Below are positions 26,746 through 36,273 of a DNA stretch of 64,000 nucleotides, piece by piece. A program made the position numbers and the translations under genes. The notes under the pieces were generated by a model, which saw only the letters and a program-made list of their open reading frames with translations, was not told where the DNA came from and did not search any database. Origin of the DNA: Betaproteobacteria bacterium (lineage in GTDB: Bacteria > Pseudomonadota > Gammaproteobacteria > Burkholderiales > Rhodocyclaceae); NCBI GenBank assembly GCA_009782565.1, contig WRIU01000009.1, positions 1-64,000 of the forward strand, read 5' to 3'. Numbering within the stretch: the stretch's first letter is position 1; every line of letters begins with the position of its first letter.

Positions 26746-28437
26746 ATGCACTCAATCGAAGTTGTATTGATCATGTTATTGGCGGTGATTGCCAGCAGCT
26801 ATCTGGTGCGGGCGTTGCCGTTTTCCGTCCCCCTGCCGCTGGCGCAGATCGCGCTTGGCGTCCTGATTGCCGCCACACTGTCGGACAGCACGGTCGAACT
26901 GAAATCGGAAATTTTTCTCTTTGTCTTTTTGCCACCGTTGCTTTTCCTCGATGGATGGCGAATTCCCAAGACCAGCCTGTTCCACGACAAAGTCACCGTC
27001 ATCAGCCTGGCTTTTGGGTTAGTGATTTTTACTGTGCTCGGCGTAGGTTTCCTGATTTACTGGCTGGTTCCGGGCATGCCGCTGCCCGTGGCTTTCGCGC
27101 TGGCGGCGGTGGTGTCGCCCACTGACCCGGTGGCGGTGTCGTCCATCGTTTCGCGCTGTGCGATGCCGAAACGCCTGATGCACATCCTCGAAGGCGAATC
27201 ATTGTTGAACGATGCTTCCGGCCTGGTGTGTTTCCGTTTCGCGGTCGTGGCGGCGACAACGGGCCTGTTTTCGCTGGGAAGCGCTTCCCTGACTTTCCTG
27301 TGGATGGCGGTGGGTGGAGTGGCGCTCGGCATCGCGGTGACGTTGGCCATCAGCTACGCGCACTTCTGGCTTTCCAGGCGATGGGGCGAGGAAAGCGGCG
27401 CGGCCATCCTGACTAACCTGATGATACCGTTTGGCGCATACCTAGCGGCGGAGACTTTTCATGCTTCCGGGATTCTTGCCGCAGTGGCGGCAGGGATTAC
27501 CATGAGCTATATCGAGTTAAGCGGTCGAGCCATGGCGGCGACGCGGGTTCAGCGCACAGCCGTGTGGGACATGGCGCGCTTTGCCCTCAATGGCCTCATG
27601 TTCGTGCTGCTAGGAGAGCAGTTGCCTGCTATCGTGAGCCGCGCCATGAATACGGTGGGAGAGGCAGGGGAATATGGAACGAGCAGTGTATGGCTGATCG
27701 TTTGCGCGTTGGTGATTACTGTCGCCCTCATCGGTCTGCGTTACGTCTGGGTATGGGTTTCGTTACGCTTGATGCTGTTTTTTGCCCGCCGTTCCGGAAA
27801 TCGGGCGGGCGATGAGATCGTCGAAGTCGACTCGCGCGTCGTGCCGGTAATGTCGCTGGCCGGGGTGCGTGGGGCGGTCACATTGGCTGGCGTCCTGTCC
27901 CTGCCGTTGGTGATGAAGCACGATGGATCGCCGTTTCCGGCGCGGGATCAAGCCATCTTCCTCGCGGCGATGGTCATTTTGATTTCGCTCGTTGCAGCAA
28001 GCGTTCTGCTGCCCTGGCTGTTGCGAGGGCGGGCGATGAGCGTACCCGAAGTATCCGTCGAGGAGCGCAAGGAGGAAAATGCCATCCGTGCGGCTGCGGC
28101 GGCAGCGATCAAGGCCGTCGAAGAAGCCGGTCACGAAATGGCGGTGAACGATCCAGATGCCGATGAGATTGGGCTTTACACTCAGGCAACCCAACGGGTG
28201 ATCGAAACTTACAGGGATCGGTTTGCCGACGAGCCCTACGCCGTCGATGAAGGACAATTTCTGCGAAACGCGGACGGCATTGAACTCAAACTGCGGCAAA
28301 TTGCACTAAAGGCAGAGCGCGATACCATTGCGCGCCTCGCTCAAACGCGTCATATTTCGGACGATGTATTCAGGCGGCTGATGGACAGGATCGACTTCCT
28401 TTCCGTAGCTCATCATCCGGAAACCCGCCATCACTGA
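26746..28437 (+). CDS. Na+/H+ antiporter, NhaP/CPA1 family
   Basis: The 563-residue protein begins MHSIEVVLIM and has about a dozen hydrophobic helices, with the CPA1 ion-pocket region around VVSPTDPVAVSSI and LEGESLLNDASG. A cytoplasmic tail of about 120 charged residues follows. It should exchange Na+ (or K+) for H+ across the inner membrane for pH and salt balance. An in-frame start 19 codons upstream is less likely because a purine-rich ribosome-binding site precedes 26746. Confidence 0.87.
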   Translation: MHSIEVVLIMLLAVIASSYLVRALPFSVPLPLAQIALGVLIAATLSDSTVELKSEIFLFVFLPPLLFLDGWRIPKTSLFHDKVTVISLAFGLVIFTVLGVGFLIYWLVPGMPLPVAFALAAVVSPTDPVAVSSIVSRCAMPKRLMHILEGESLLNDASGLVCFRFAVVAATTGLFSLGSASLTFLWMAVGGVALGIAVTLAISYAHFWLSRRWGEESGAAILTNLMIPFGAYLAAETFHASGILAAVAAGITMSYIELSGRAMAATRVQRTAVWDMARFALNGLMFVLLGEQLPAIVSRAMNTVGEAGEYGTSSVWLIVCALVITVALIGLRYVWVWVSLRLMLFFARRSGNRAGDEIVEVDSRVVPVMSLAGVRGAVTLAGVLSLPLVMKHDGSPFPARDQAIFLAAMVILISLVAASVLLPWLLRGRAMSVPEVSVEERKEENAIRAAAAAAIKAVEEAGHEMAVNDPDADEIGLYTQATQRVIETYRDRFADEPYAVDEGQFLRNADGIELKLRQIALKAERDTIARLAQTRHISDDVFRRLMDRIDFLSVAHHPETRHH

Positions 28438-28479
28438 TAGATGTACACGGACGCCCGTTCATTCCGTCCGGAGACCGAT

Positions 28480-29298
28480 ATGACTTTCACTTTTCGTCCA
28501 TTTCGCGCCGTGTTTTTCCTGCTGGCGATAGCCGCGATGACCGCATCTGCCATTCCGTCAGCGTATGCCCAAGATGGGGTACGCAGGGGCAATGAAACCA
28601 AGGCACGCAAGATCGCTGCGGAGGAACGTAAAAATGAAGACAGGGTGCGTAAGGGCGTTGCGGCTTTCCTTAGCGTACCCGAATCCGTGGTGGAATCAGT
28701 GGTTCGTATCCCGCAAGGCGGGCTCTATGAAGTTGTACTGACCAACGGTGAATTGTTTTACACCGACAAGGTGGTGAGTTTCTTCATCCTCGGCAATATC
28801 ATCGACGTCGAAACACGGCAGAATCTGACCGGCGAACGCCTCGACAAACTCTCCCGCATCGATTTCAAGTCCCTGCCCCTGGAACAGGCAATCAAGCGCG
28901 TAAACGGCAACGGCAAACGAATCATTGTGACGCTTGAAGACCCTAATTGCGGCTACTGCAAGCACTTGGGCAAGGAACTGCAAAAAGTAAAGAATGTCAC
29001 CCTCTACACTTTTCTCTACCCGATGCTTTCAGACGATTCCTTAACCAAATCGCGCCATATCTGGTGCGCCGAAAACAAAGCCGCTGCCTGGACAGCCTGG
29101 ATCGTCGGCGGCAAGGTGCCGGAAGCGCGTAATTGCGACAGCGCCGTCATTGACCGCAATGTGGAACTGGGCAGGAAATTGCGCGTAACCGGCACACCCG
29201 TCCTGTTCTTTGCCGATGGGTCGCGTATCGTCGGCTATCGCGGAGCCGACGACCTGGAACAGATATTGGCGGGGATTTCTGCCGAAGCGGGCAGGTAA
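28480..29298 (+). CDS. DsbC-like periplasmic thiol:disulfide interchange protein
   Basis: The 272-residue precursor has a signal peptide (MTFTFRPFRAVFF...AYA) and a C-terminal thioredoxin fold with active site CGYC at residues 157-160, after DPN. A second cysteine pair, in WCAEN and NCDS, recalls the structural disulfide of DsbC. The cis-proline segment is TGTPVLFF. DsbC/DsbG-type isomerases repair wrong disulfides in the periplasm. The insert after the signal has an extra basic helix. The usual DsbC dimerisation domain is present but diverged. Confidence 0.82.
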   Translation: MTFTFRPFRAVFFLLAIAAMTASAIPSAYAQDGVRRGNETKARKIAAEERKNEDRVRKGVAAFLSVPESVVESVVRIPQGGLYEVVLTNGELFYTDKVVSFFILGNIIDVETRQNLTGERLDKLSRIDFKSLPLEQAIKRVNGNGKRIIVTLEDPNCGYCKHLGKELQKVKNVTLYTFLYPMLSDDSLTKSRHIWCAENKAAAWTAWIVGGKVPEARNCDSAVIDRNVELGRKLRVTGTPVLFFADGSRIVGYRGADDLEQILAGISAEAGR

Positions 29299-29359
29299 AC
29301 GGGCGGAGGGTTCCGGCGATGGTTTTTGCCTGAATCCGCGCCGAGAGCAATTCCCGTAA

Positions 29360-29398
29360 CCACCCCGGCGCTTCGCGCCTCCCTTTCGGGGAGGGAAT
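29360..29398. repeat. dispersed GC-rich repeat, intergenic copy
   Basis: The stretch contains accaccccggcgcttcgcgc followed by an imperfect palindrome ending in ggggaggg. A closely similar stretch occurs at 63063-63100 inside a coding region. It lies in the 213-base gap between the DsbC-like gene and rpe, where no gene is seen. Confidence 0.6.
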
Positions 29399-29511
29399 GG
29401 GAAGCGCTTAATTTCAGGTAGAGTTTTTCTGAAGAGACCATTCAGGTGCGATGAGCTTTGCCTCCGGGGCGGGTAGAATTTCTTATTCAGAACTTTTTGG
29501 GATTACTGCCC

Positions 29512-30207
29512 ATGTACCGCCTTGCCCCCAGCCTGCTTTCCGCCGATTTTTCCCGTCTCGGCGAGGAAGTGGAAAATGTGATTGCTTCCGGTGCGGACTG
29601 GATTCACTTCGACGTGATGGACAACCATTACGTCCCCAACCTCACGGTCGGGCCGCTGGTATGCAAGGCCCTCCGGCCTCTGACGAAAGCGCCCATCGAC
29701 GTGCACCTGATGGTGAAGCCGGTCGACCGGGTCATCTCCGGGTTCATCGAAGCAGGCGCAGACTTCATCAGCTTCCACCCCGAAGCGTCCGAACATATCG
29801 ACCGCAGCCTGGCTCTCATCCGGGACGGTGGCGCAAAAGCGGGGCTGGCGCTTAATCCGGCCACGCCCCTTCATGTGCTCGATCACGTCATGGATCGGCT
29901 CGATTTCGTCCTGTTGATGAGCGTCAATCCCGGTTTCGGCGGGCAAACGTTCATTCCCGGCACACTCGACAAGCTCGCAGCCGCCCGCGTGCGGCTCGAT
30001 GCCTGGAGCCAGGAGAGCGGACGGCATCTTCTGCTCGAAGTCGACGGTGGCGTGAAAGCCGACAATATCGCCGAGATTGCCCGCGCCGGAGCCGATACCT
30101 TCGTAGCTGGTTCTGCCGTGTTCGGAGCCGGGCGCGACAGCGACCCGCATCGCTACGACACGATCATTGCGCGGTTGCGCGCCGAACTGGCTACGGTGAG
30201 CGCATGA
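29512..30207 (+). CDS. rpe: ribulose-phosphate 3-epimerase
   Basis: Rpe interconverts ribulose 5-phosphate and xylulose 5-phosphate in the pentose phosphate and Calvin pathways. The 231-residue TIM barrel has the expected start [16 protein letters not shown], the catalytic [17 protein letters not shown] and VNPGFGGQ, and the late DGGVK. It begins the rpe-gph-trpEGDC cluster and overlaps gph by four bases (ATGA). An upstream start in the same frame has no ribosome-binding site. Confidence 0.95.
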   Translation: MYRLAPSLLSADFSRLGEEVENVIASGADWIHFDVMDNHYVPNLTVGPLVCKALRPLTKAPIDVHLMVKPVDRVISGFIEAGADFISFHPEASEHIDRSLALIRDGGAKAGLALNPATPLHVLDHVMDRLDFVLLMSVNPGFGGQTFIPGTLDKLAAARVRLDAWSQESGRHLLLEVDGGVKADNIAEIARAGADTFVAGSAVFGAGRDSDPHRYDTIIARLRAELATVSA

Positions 30208-31658
30208 GTGTGCGCTTCGCGGCAAAGGCAGTCCTGTTCGACCTCGATGGCACTTTGCTCGATACCATTGCCGACCTGACCGAAGCTGCCAATCAAATGC
30301 TGGCCGAACTGGAGCGACCGGCGCTCAGTCAGGTGCACATCCACGGCTTTGTGGGTCGGGGCGTCAACGACCTCATTCATCGCTGCCTTGCCGAAAGCGC
30401 GGAGCCTTCCGCTGCCGAGACTGATGCCGCACGCGAAATCTTCCGCCGCCATTACACGCGCGTAAATGGTCAGGCCACACAGCCTTATCCCGGCGTTCCC
30501 GAACTTCTCGCGCTGCTTGCCGCGCGCGGACTGAAAATGGCCGTCGTCACCAACAAGAGTGCCTTTTTCACATTGCCCTTGCTGCAACAGTTCGATCTCG
30601 CGCGTTATTTTGGCGCGGTCGTCTGCGGCGACACCCTACCCGTGAGAAAACCCGATCCCGCCATGGTTCTCTACACCTGCGGCTTGCTTGGGGTAAAGCC
30701 GGAAGAATCCCTGATGATCGGCGATTCCATCAATGACTCGCTTGCCGCCCGCGCCGCAGGCGTACCCGTGTTGCTCGTGAAGTACGGCTATAGCGAAGGG
30801 ATGCCGGTGGAGAGCATCGAGTGCGATGGGTTGCTGGAGAGGGCGGAGCAGGTGATGGATTGGCTTGAGGGTTCATCACCAACAGAAAAAAAACGGCTAG
30901 AGGGGTCGACGGGGCAGGTTCACTGCAACTCTGACCAAGAGGTAGAATCAGAACCTATTGTGTTTCTGAGGTTTGTTATGCACAAATTCATCCTTCTTGC
31001 TGCCCTGTTGTTGTCGGGGGTGGCTCATGCTCTCTCTCTCGATCAGTTCTCCAGCAATGACGCAGCCGCCGGTCTCAAGGAGGCTCTCACCCAGGGGGCA
31101 AACAAAGCCGTTGATCTGCTGGGCAGGGAAAACGGTTTTCTTGGCAATCCCAAGGTGCGGATTCCTTTACCCGATAAACTGGACAGGGCGGGGAAAATGA
31201 TGCGTTCCGTTGGCATGGGCAAACAGGTTGATGAGTTGGAAACAACCTTCAACCGTGCCGCCGAAGCCGCCGTGCCCGAAGCGAAGAAGCTGCTGGTGGA
31301 CGCGATCAAGGGCATGTCCGTACAAGATGCCAAGGGGATTCTTGTCGGCGGCGACAATTCCGCTACCGAGTATTTTCGCCGAACCACGTCGGCTCCGCTC
31401 GGCGACAAATTTCGACCCATCGTACAGCAGGCAATTGCCAAGGTGAAACTGGCCGAACAATACGACAGATTTGCCGGTAGCGCTGCCAGATTCGGACTAA
31501 TCAGCAAGGAGGATGCCAGCCTGGATAGCTATGTCACAAACAAGGCACTCGATGGCCTCTTTATGATGATCGCGGAAGAGGAGAAGGCAATTCGCAAGGA
31601 TCCTCTTAGCGCAGCCGGCAGTCTGGCGCAGAAAGTATTTGGCGTACTCCGCAATTAG
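30204..31658 (+). CDS. gph: phosphoglycolate phosphatase reading through into a DUF4197 protein
   Basis: Residues 1-230 are a typical HAD-family Gph with the nucleophile motif [10 protein letters not shown], the cap region, KPDPAM and GDSINDS. It removes phosphoglycolate, a by-product of DNA repair or Rubisco. The frame does not stop at the usual Gph length. It continues through an eight-A run at 30886-30893 and 65 low-complexity residues into a secreted-type protein that has its own start (see 30978). Removing one A would create a TAG stop at 30898-30900, giving a normal-length Gph of about 231 residues. So the fused frame may be an assembly error, slippage or a lost stop. Confidence 0.7.
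   Translation: MSVRFAAKAVLFDLDGTLLDTIADLTEAANQMLAELERPALSQVHIHGFVGRGVNDLIHRCLAESAEPSAAETDAAREIFRRHYTRVNGQATQPYPGVPELLALLAARGLKMAVVTNKSAFFTLPLLQQFDLARYFGAVVCGDTLPVRKPDPAMVLYTCGLLGVKPEESLMIGDSINDSLAARAAGVPVLLVKYGYSEGMPVESIECDGLLERAEQVMDWLEGSSPTEKKRLEGSTGQVHCNSDQEVESEPIVFLRFVMHKFILLAALLLSGVAHALSLDQFSSNDAAAGLKEALTQGANKAVDLLGRENGFLGNPKVRIPLPDKLDRAGKMMRSVGMGKQVDELETTFNRAAEAAVPEAKKLLVDAIKGMSVQDAKGILVGGDNSATEYFRRTTSAPLGDKFRPIVQQAIAKVKLAEQYDRFAGSAARFGLISKEDASLDSYVTNKALDGLFMMIAEEEKAIRKDPLSAAGSLAQKVFGVLRN
30978..31658 (+). CDS. DUF4197-family periplasmic protein
   Basis: An ATG at 30978 with GAGG six bases upstream starts a 226-residue protein with a signal peptide ([18 protein letters not shown]). The mature protein has the DUF4197 pattern: [22 protein letters not shown], then [18 protein letters not shown], and a TEYFRRTT block. 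The family is widespread in proteobacteria and its function is unknown. The frame is open and continuous with gph upstream, but the signal peptide and ribosome-binding site argue that it is translated separately. It ends just before the trp leader. Confidence 0.8.
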   Translation: MHKFILLAALLLSGVAHALSLDQFSSNDAAAGLKEALTQGANKAVDLLGRENGFLGNPKVRIPLPDKLDRAGKMMRSVGMGKQVDELETTFNRAAEAAVPEAKKLLVDAIKGMSVQDAKGILVGGDNSATEYFRRTTSAPLGDKFRPIVQQAIAKVKLAEQYDRFAGSAARFGLISKEDASLDSYVTNKALDGLFMMIAEEEKAIRKDPLSAAGSLAQKVFGVLRN

Positions 31659-31719
31659 CCCATGTTGGTTGAGCCTGTCCCCTGAAAACGTACGCCAAGA
31701 AGCATTAGATGCAACTATC

Positions 31720-31812
31720 GTGACGCAACTCGGAAAGTTCCTCGCACAAGCCTCTTTCAACGCCTCCCAGCCCTGCTGGCGGGCGGCTTGGCGTTGGCCT
31801 TTGGGCCACTGA
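31720..31812 (+). CDS. trpL: candidate trp leader peptide
   Basis: A 30-residue open frame from GTG 31720 ends in WRAAWRW followed by PLGH and stop, so it has three tryptophans in seven residues. It lies directly upstream of trpE. Stalling at Trp codons would control the hairpins that follow, giving classic attenuation. No clear Shine-Dalgarno precedes the GTG, and the Trp codons lie in GC-rich sequence, so chance remains possible. Confidence 0.5.
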   Translation: MTQLGKFLAQASFNASQPCWRAAWRWPLGH

Positions 31813-31870
31813 GAACTCGTCCCCTGCGGCGTACCGAAGCGCCGCCCCGCCGTCCGAAGTCCGTTTTCCC
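31796..31870 (+). promoter_or_regulatory. candidate trp attenuator hairpins
   Basis: TGGCC pairs with GGCCA across the leader's stop, and GCGGCG (31828 region) pairs with CGCCGC with an eight-base loop. A weak T-run follows (ccgttttc) before trpE. The arrangement fits an attenuator controlled by the leader at 31720-31812. Confidence 0.4.
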
Positions 31871-31884
31871 CTCGTGGAGTGACC

Positions 31885-33357
31885 ATGCTCGAACAGGAAT
31901 TCAAGGCCCTTGCCTCTGAGGGCTACAACCGTATCCCAGTGACGTTGGAGACCTTTGCCGATCTCGATACGCCGCTTTCCATCTACCTGAAACTCGCCAA
32001 CGAACCCCATACTTTCCTGCTCGAATCCGTGCAGGGCGGCGAACGCTTCGGGCGCTATTCCATCATCGGCCTCGCTTCCTCCACCCGCATCGAAGCGCAT
32101 GGCCGCGCCTGTCTGCTGCTGACCGGCAATCGCCTCATCGAGCGCTGCGATGATTCCGACCCGCTTCTGTTCATCGCCGAAGTCATGCGCCGCATCAAAG
32201 TCCCGCCGCGCGATGGCTTGCCGCGTTTCGCCGGTGGGCTTGTCGGCTTCTTTGGCTACGACACCGTGCGTACCATCGAACCGCGCCTTGGCGCCTCCTG
32301 CTTGCCCGACCCGCTTGGTACGCCCGACATCCTGCTCCTGTTGTGCGAAGAGCTTGCCATCGTCGATAACCTCTCCGGCAAACTCACCTTCGTCGTCTAT
32401 GCCGACCCTAACGTTCCCGGCGCTTTCCGCCATGCGCGCAAACGCCTTGCCGAACTTCTCAATCGCCTGCGCGACCCCGTGCGTATCCCTGCCGATGTCA
32501 GCGTGCCTGCCGCTCCGCCGGTTTCCAGTTTTGAGGAAGAGAAATTCAAGGATGCCGTGCGCCGCGTCAAACAGTACATCGTCGACGGCGATGTCATGCA
32601 GGTCGTCCTTTCCCAACGCATGTGCAAACCTTTTGCCGCTCACCCTGTGGCGCTCTATCGCGCTATCCGTTCCCTCAATCCCTCGCCTTACCTCTTCAAT
32701 TTCAATTTCGACGACTTCCACGTCATCGGCGCTTCGCCCGAAATTCTCGTCCGGCTCCAGGATGGCAACGTCACCGTTCGCCCCATTGCCGGAACCCGCA
32801 AACGCGGCGCGACCCCGGAAGAAGACAAGGCATTGGAAGAAGAATTGCTCGCCGACGAAAAGGAGCGCGCCGAACACCTCCAACTGCTCGACCTTGGCCG
32901 CAACGACGCCGGACGGGTCGCGGCCATCGGTTCCGTCAAAGTCACCGACCGCTTCACCATTGAGCGTTACTCCCATGTGATGCACATCGTTTCCAACGTC
33001 GAAGCTCGCCTTGCCGACGGGTTGGATGCGTTCGACGTCCTGCGCGCCGCCTTCCCGGCGGGAACCGTTTCCGGCGCGCCCAAGGTACGGGCGATGGAAA
33101 TCATCGACGAACTCGAACCCGTCAAGCGCGGCATCTACGCCGGAGCCGTTGGCTACATCGGTTTTCATGGCGACATGGACTTGGCGATTGCTATCCGTAC
33201 CGCCGTGCTCAAGGATGGGCAAATCCACGTTCAGGCTGGCGCGGGCCTCGTCGCCGATTCCAACCCCGACGCCGAATGGGCGGAGACGCAAAGCAAGGCG
33301 CGCGCCATGCTCCGCGCGGCGGAAATGGCCGAAAGCGGGTTGGATACAAGGCTTTGA
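31885..33357 (+). CDS. trpE: anthranilate synthase component I
   Basis: TrpE makes anthranilate from chorismate with TrpG supplying ammonia. The 490-residue protein includes the N-terminal LLES feedback-type element (TFLLESVQGGERFGRYS) and the catalytic SPEIL, PIAGTRKRG, LDLGRNDAGRV and FPAGTVSGAPK blocks. The ATG at 31885 has GGAG five bases upstream. The upstream leader suggests Trp control. trpG follows 12 bases later. Confidence 0.96.
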   Translation: MLEQEFKALASEGYNRIPVTLETFADLDTPLSIYLKLANEPHTFLLESVQGGERFGRYSIIGLASSTRIEAHGRACLLLTGNRLIERCDDSDPLLFIAEVMRRIKVPPRDGLPRFAGGLVGFFGYDTVRTIEPRLGASCLPDPLGTPDILLLLCEELAIVDNLSGKLTFVVYADPNVPGAFRHARKRLAELLNRLRDPVRIPADVSVPAAPPVSSFEEEKFKDAVRRVKQYIVDGDVMQVVLSQRMCKPFAAHPVALYRAIRSLNPSPYLFNFNFDDFHVIGASPEILVRLQDGNVTVRPIAGTRKRGATPEEDKALEEELLADEKERAEHLQLLDLGRNDAGRVAAIGSVKVTDRFTIERYSHVMHIVSNVEARLADGLDAFDVLRAAFPAGTVSGAPKVRAMEIIDELEPVKRGIYAGAVGYIGFHGDMDLAIAIRTAVLKDGQIHVQAGAGLVADSNPDAEWAETQSKARAMLRAAEMAESGLDTRL

Positions 33358-33369
33358 GGAGAAACGGCC

Positions 33370-33948
33370 ATGTTGCTCATGATTGACAACTACGATAGCT
33401 TCACCTGGAACATCGTGCAGGCTTTCGGAGAATTAGGCGAAGATGTGCGCGTTTTTCGCAACGATGCCATCACGTTAGAAGAAATTACCGCATTAACGCC
33501 TTCGCGTCTCGTCATTGGCCCCGGCCCGTGTACGCCCACGCAAGCGGGGATTTCGCTCGCGGCAATCCATGTGTTTGCCGGAAAAATCCCGATCCTGGGC
33601 GTTTGCCTCGGCTTGCAATCCATTGGCGAAGCCTTTGGCGGCAAGGTGGTGCACGCCAAGCGGTTGATGCACGGCAAACTTTCCGCCGTGCAGCACGACG
33701 GCATGGGCGTATTCCGGGGCTTGCCCTGCCCGCTGGCCTGTACGCGATACCATTCACTGGCGGTTGAGCGCGCAACGCTCCCCGATTGCCTCGAAGTCAC
33801 CGCCTGGGTGGAAGACGGTGAAATCATGGGGCTGCGGCATCGGGAATTTGCCGTTGAAGGCGTACAGTTCCATCCTGAATCCGTACTCTCCGAGCATGGA
33901 CATGATCTTTTTCGCAATTTTCTGAACCAGGTAAAGGAAAACAAATGA
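33370..33948 (+). CDS. trpG: anthranilate synthase component II (glutamine amidotransferase)
   Basis: The 192-residue class I amidotransferase starts [14 protein letters not shown] and has the nucleophile in [10 protein letters not shown] (cysteine near residue 80) and the His-Glu pair in [11 protein letters not shown]. Dual use with para-aminobenzoate synthase (PabA) is common in related bacteria. It overlaps trpD by four bases. Confidence 0.95.
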   Translation: MLLMIDNYDSFTWNIVQAFGELGEDVRVFRNDAITLEEITALTPSRLVIGPGPCTPTQAGISLAAIHVFAGKIPILGVCLGLQSIGEAFGGKVVHAKRLMHGKLSAVQHDGMGVFRGLPCPLACTRYHSLAVERATLPDCLEVTAWVEDGEIMGLRHREFAVEGVQFHPESVLSEHGHDLFRNFLNQVKENK

Positions 33949-34985
33949 TTACGCCGCAAGAAGCCCTGCAACGCACCATCGAGCACCGAGAGATTTTCTA
34001 TGACGAAATGCTCGACCTGATGCGTCAGATCATGGCCGGGGAACTCTCGCCGGTCATGTCCGCTGCCATCCTGACCGGTTTGCGGGTGAAGAAGGAAACC
34101 ATCGGGGAGATTGCCGCTGCGGCTGCCGTACTGCGCGAGATGGCGACCAAGGTGAAAGTGCCCCCGCCCAACGACAACTTCATCGACATCGTCGGAACGG
34201 GCGGCGACGGTTCGCACACCTTCAATATCTCTACCACCAGCGCCTTTGTCATCGCCGCAGCCGGGGCGAGGGTCGCCAAGCATGGCAATCGCGGCGTGTC
34301 CTCTAAATCCGGCGCTGCGGACGCCATCGAAGCGCTTGGAGGCAGCCTCGCGTTTGGCGCGGAACAAGTGGCCGACTGCATCGCCAACACGGGGCTGGGC
34401 TTCATGTTCGCGCCCAACTTCCATTCCGCGATGAAAAACATCGCCCCTGTGCGGCGGGAAATGGGTGTGCGTACCATCTTCAACATCTTAGGGCCGCTCA
34501 TCAACCCGGCGGACGCGCCCAACGCGCTGATCGGCGTGTTCCATCCCGACCTAGTGGGCATCCTCGTGCGGGTGATGGAACGGCTTGGCAGTAAGCACGT
34601 TGTGGTGGTGCATGGACTGGACGGCGTCGACGAAATCAGCCTGGGCGCGGCGACGATGATCGGCGAACTGAAGGACGGCAAAGTGTCCGAGTACACCATC
34701 CATCCAGAGGATTTCGGTATCCGCATGGCCGGAACCCGCAACCTCCGGGTCGAGACGACCGAACAATCCGTGGCAATGCTACGCGCCGTACTCGACAACC
34801 AACCCGGCCCTGCCCGCGACATCGTGATTTTCAATTCCGGCGTGGCGCTCTATGCCGCCGATGTGGCCGATACCATTGCGGACGGCATCGCCCGCGCCGA
34901 CGCGGTACTTTGTTCTGGCGCAGCCAAGGCAAAAATGGAAGAATTCGTGCTCTATAACCAAAACATCGAAGGCGTAAATGAGTGA
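33945..34985 (+). CDS. trpD: anthranilate phosphoribosyltransferase
   Basis: The 346-residue enzyme attaches phosphoribose to anthranilate. The PRPP-binding region [14 protein letters not shown] is at about residue 85 and [15 protein letters not shown] follows. It overlaps trpG by four bases and trpC by eight, as expected in a trpGDC operon. Confidence 0.96.
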   Translation: MITPQEALQRTIEHREIFYDEMLDLMRQIMAGELSPVMSAAILTGLRVKKETIGEIAAAAAVLREMATKVKVPPPNDNFIDIVGTGGDGSHTFNISTTSAFVIAAAGARVAKHGNRGVSSKSGAADAIEALGGSLAFGAEQVADCIANTGLGFMFAPNFHSAMKNIAPVRREMGVRTIFNILGPLINPADAPNALIGVFHPDLVGILVRVMERLGSKHVVVVHGLDGVDEISLGAATMIGELKDGKVSEYTIHPEDFGIRMAGTRNLRVETTEQSVAMLRAVLDNQPGPARDIVIFNSGVALYAADVADTIADGIARADAVLCSGAAKAKMEEFVLYNQNIEGVNE

Positions 34986-35769
34986 CATTCTGCAAGAAAT
35001 TCTCGCTGTCAAAGTCCGGGAAGTCACCACGGCGCGCGCGCGCCTGCCTTTCGTTGAGATGCAGGCGCGGGCACGGGATGCTGCGCCCACCCGTGACTTC
35101 ACCGCTGCCCTGCGTGACCGGGTAGAAAAAAAGCTGTCGGCAGTCATTGCTGAAATCAAGAAAGCCAGTCCTTCCAAGGGGCTGATCCGCGCGAACTTCC
35201 AGCCCGCTGAAATTGCCGAAACCTACGCCGCCCACGGCGCGGCTTGCCTCTCCGTATTGACCGACGAGTCCTTTTTCCAAGGCTCGCACGACGCGCTGAA
35301 AGCTGCTCGCGCTGCTTGCGAGCTTCCCGTTTTGCGTAAGGATTTTCTGATCGACCCCTATCAGGTCTTCGAGGCGCGCGCGATGGGAGCCGATGCTATC
35401 TTGCTCATCGCTGCCGCGCTCTCCGATACCCGGATGCAGGAGTTCACCGGCATCGCGCACGAACTGGGCATGGCTGTGCTCGTCGAGTCCCACGACGGCA
35501 AGGAACTTGAACGCGCGTTGCAACTGGATACCCCGCTCATCGGCATCAACAACCGCAAACTTTCCTCGTTTGAAGTCTCGTTGGAAACCACGCTGAAGCT
35601 GCGCGCGCGCATCCCGCCTGAGCGCATCGTCATTACTGAAAGCGGCATTGGCACATGGGAAGATGTGGCGATCATGCGCTCGGCTGAGGTGTACGCCTTC
35701 CTCGTGGGAGAGAGCTTCATGCGTGAGGAAGAACCGGGACAGGCGCTGGCGGAGTTGTTTGGCCTGTAA
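34978..35769 (+). CDS. trpC: indole-3-glycerol phosphate synthase
   Basis: The 263-residue TIM barrel starts [12 protein letters not shown] and contains [11 protein letters not shown], the phosphate-binding region, and late ITESGI. It is the last trp gene here; trpF, trpB and trpA are elsewhere, as in many betaproteobacteria where they form a second operon. Confidence 0.95.
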   Translation: MSDILQEILAVKVREVTTARARLPFVEMQARARDAAPTRDFTAALRDRVEKKLSAVIAEIKKASPSKGLIRANFQPAEIAETYAAHGAACLSVLTDESFFQGSHDALKAARAACELPVLRKDFLIDPYQVFEARAMGADAILLIAAALSDTRMQEFTGIAHELGMAVLVESHDGKELERALQLDTPLIGINNRKLSSFEVSLETTLKLRARIPPERIVITESGIGTWEDVAIMRSAEVYAFLVGESFMREEEPGQALAELFGL

Positions 35770-35799
35770 GGCAGAAATTACAGATGAACACTGTTTAGA

Positions 35800-36264
35800 T
35801 TATTCTGCCATTTCATTAGAAAATAATATCTGCTCTATTATTTCTGCGGCATCCTGAACCATTTTTGGGCAGAGCATTTTTACCCGTTCCGATGCTATTT
35901 TCTTATCACCATTTATCAAGTCAACGCCTAAAAGTTCGAGGCAGTTTGTTGTTTTGTTTCTTTCCTCAAATAGTGCGGTAAATTTCCGTACTAAAGCGTA
36001 ACTTTTTTCTTTGGCTTGATTATCTTCTTTTAAGAAGTTGCCATACTTCAACCCTATGAGCAGATAAGCTCCCGACACGGCTCCGCAAGTTTCCTGTAGC
36101 CTCCCCATTCCAGCTCCAAGACCACAAGCAATTTTCAGGGCGGTCTTTTTATCAAGGCCGTATTCCTCGCAATAGGTTGACAATATGGCCTGAGAGCAGT
36201 TAAAGCCTTCGCCAGAACAGGCAAAACAAGCCAAAGCCTCATTTACTTTACTTTTATTCATCAC
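35800..36264 (-). CDS. C_GCAxxG_C_C family redox-like protein
   Basis: The 154-residue protein has the cysteine pattern of the C_GCAxxG_C_C family: NCSQAIL, ACGLGAGMG and ETCGAVSGA, with a further cysteine in NCLELLG and another in MLCPKM. These proteins are thought to carry a metal or redox centre. It is AT-rich against the trp operon that it faces, which suggests transfer together with the arsM-like gene upstream (nine bases between them). Confidence 0.85.
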   Translation of the reverse strand: MMNKSKVNEALACFACSGEGFNCSQAILSTYCEEYGLDKKTALKIACGLGAGMGRLQETCGAVSGAYLLIGLKYGNFLKEDNQAKEKSYALVRKFTALFEERNKTTNCLELLGVDLINGDKKIASERVKMLCPKMVQDAAEIIEQILFSNEMAE

Positions 36265-36273
36265 TCAGACTCC

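Noticed and set aside
31705..33291. Long open frame (528 codons, minus strand) over trpE
   Set aside because: Antisense shadow of trpE; no recognisable motif.
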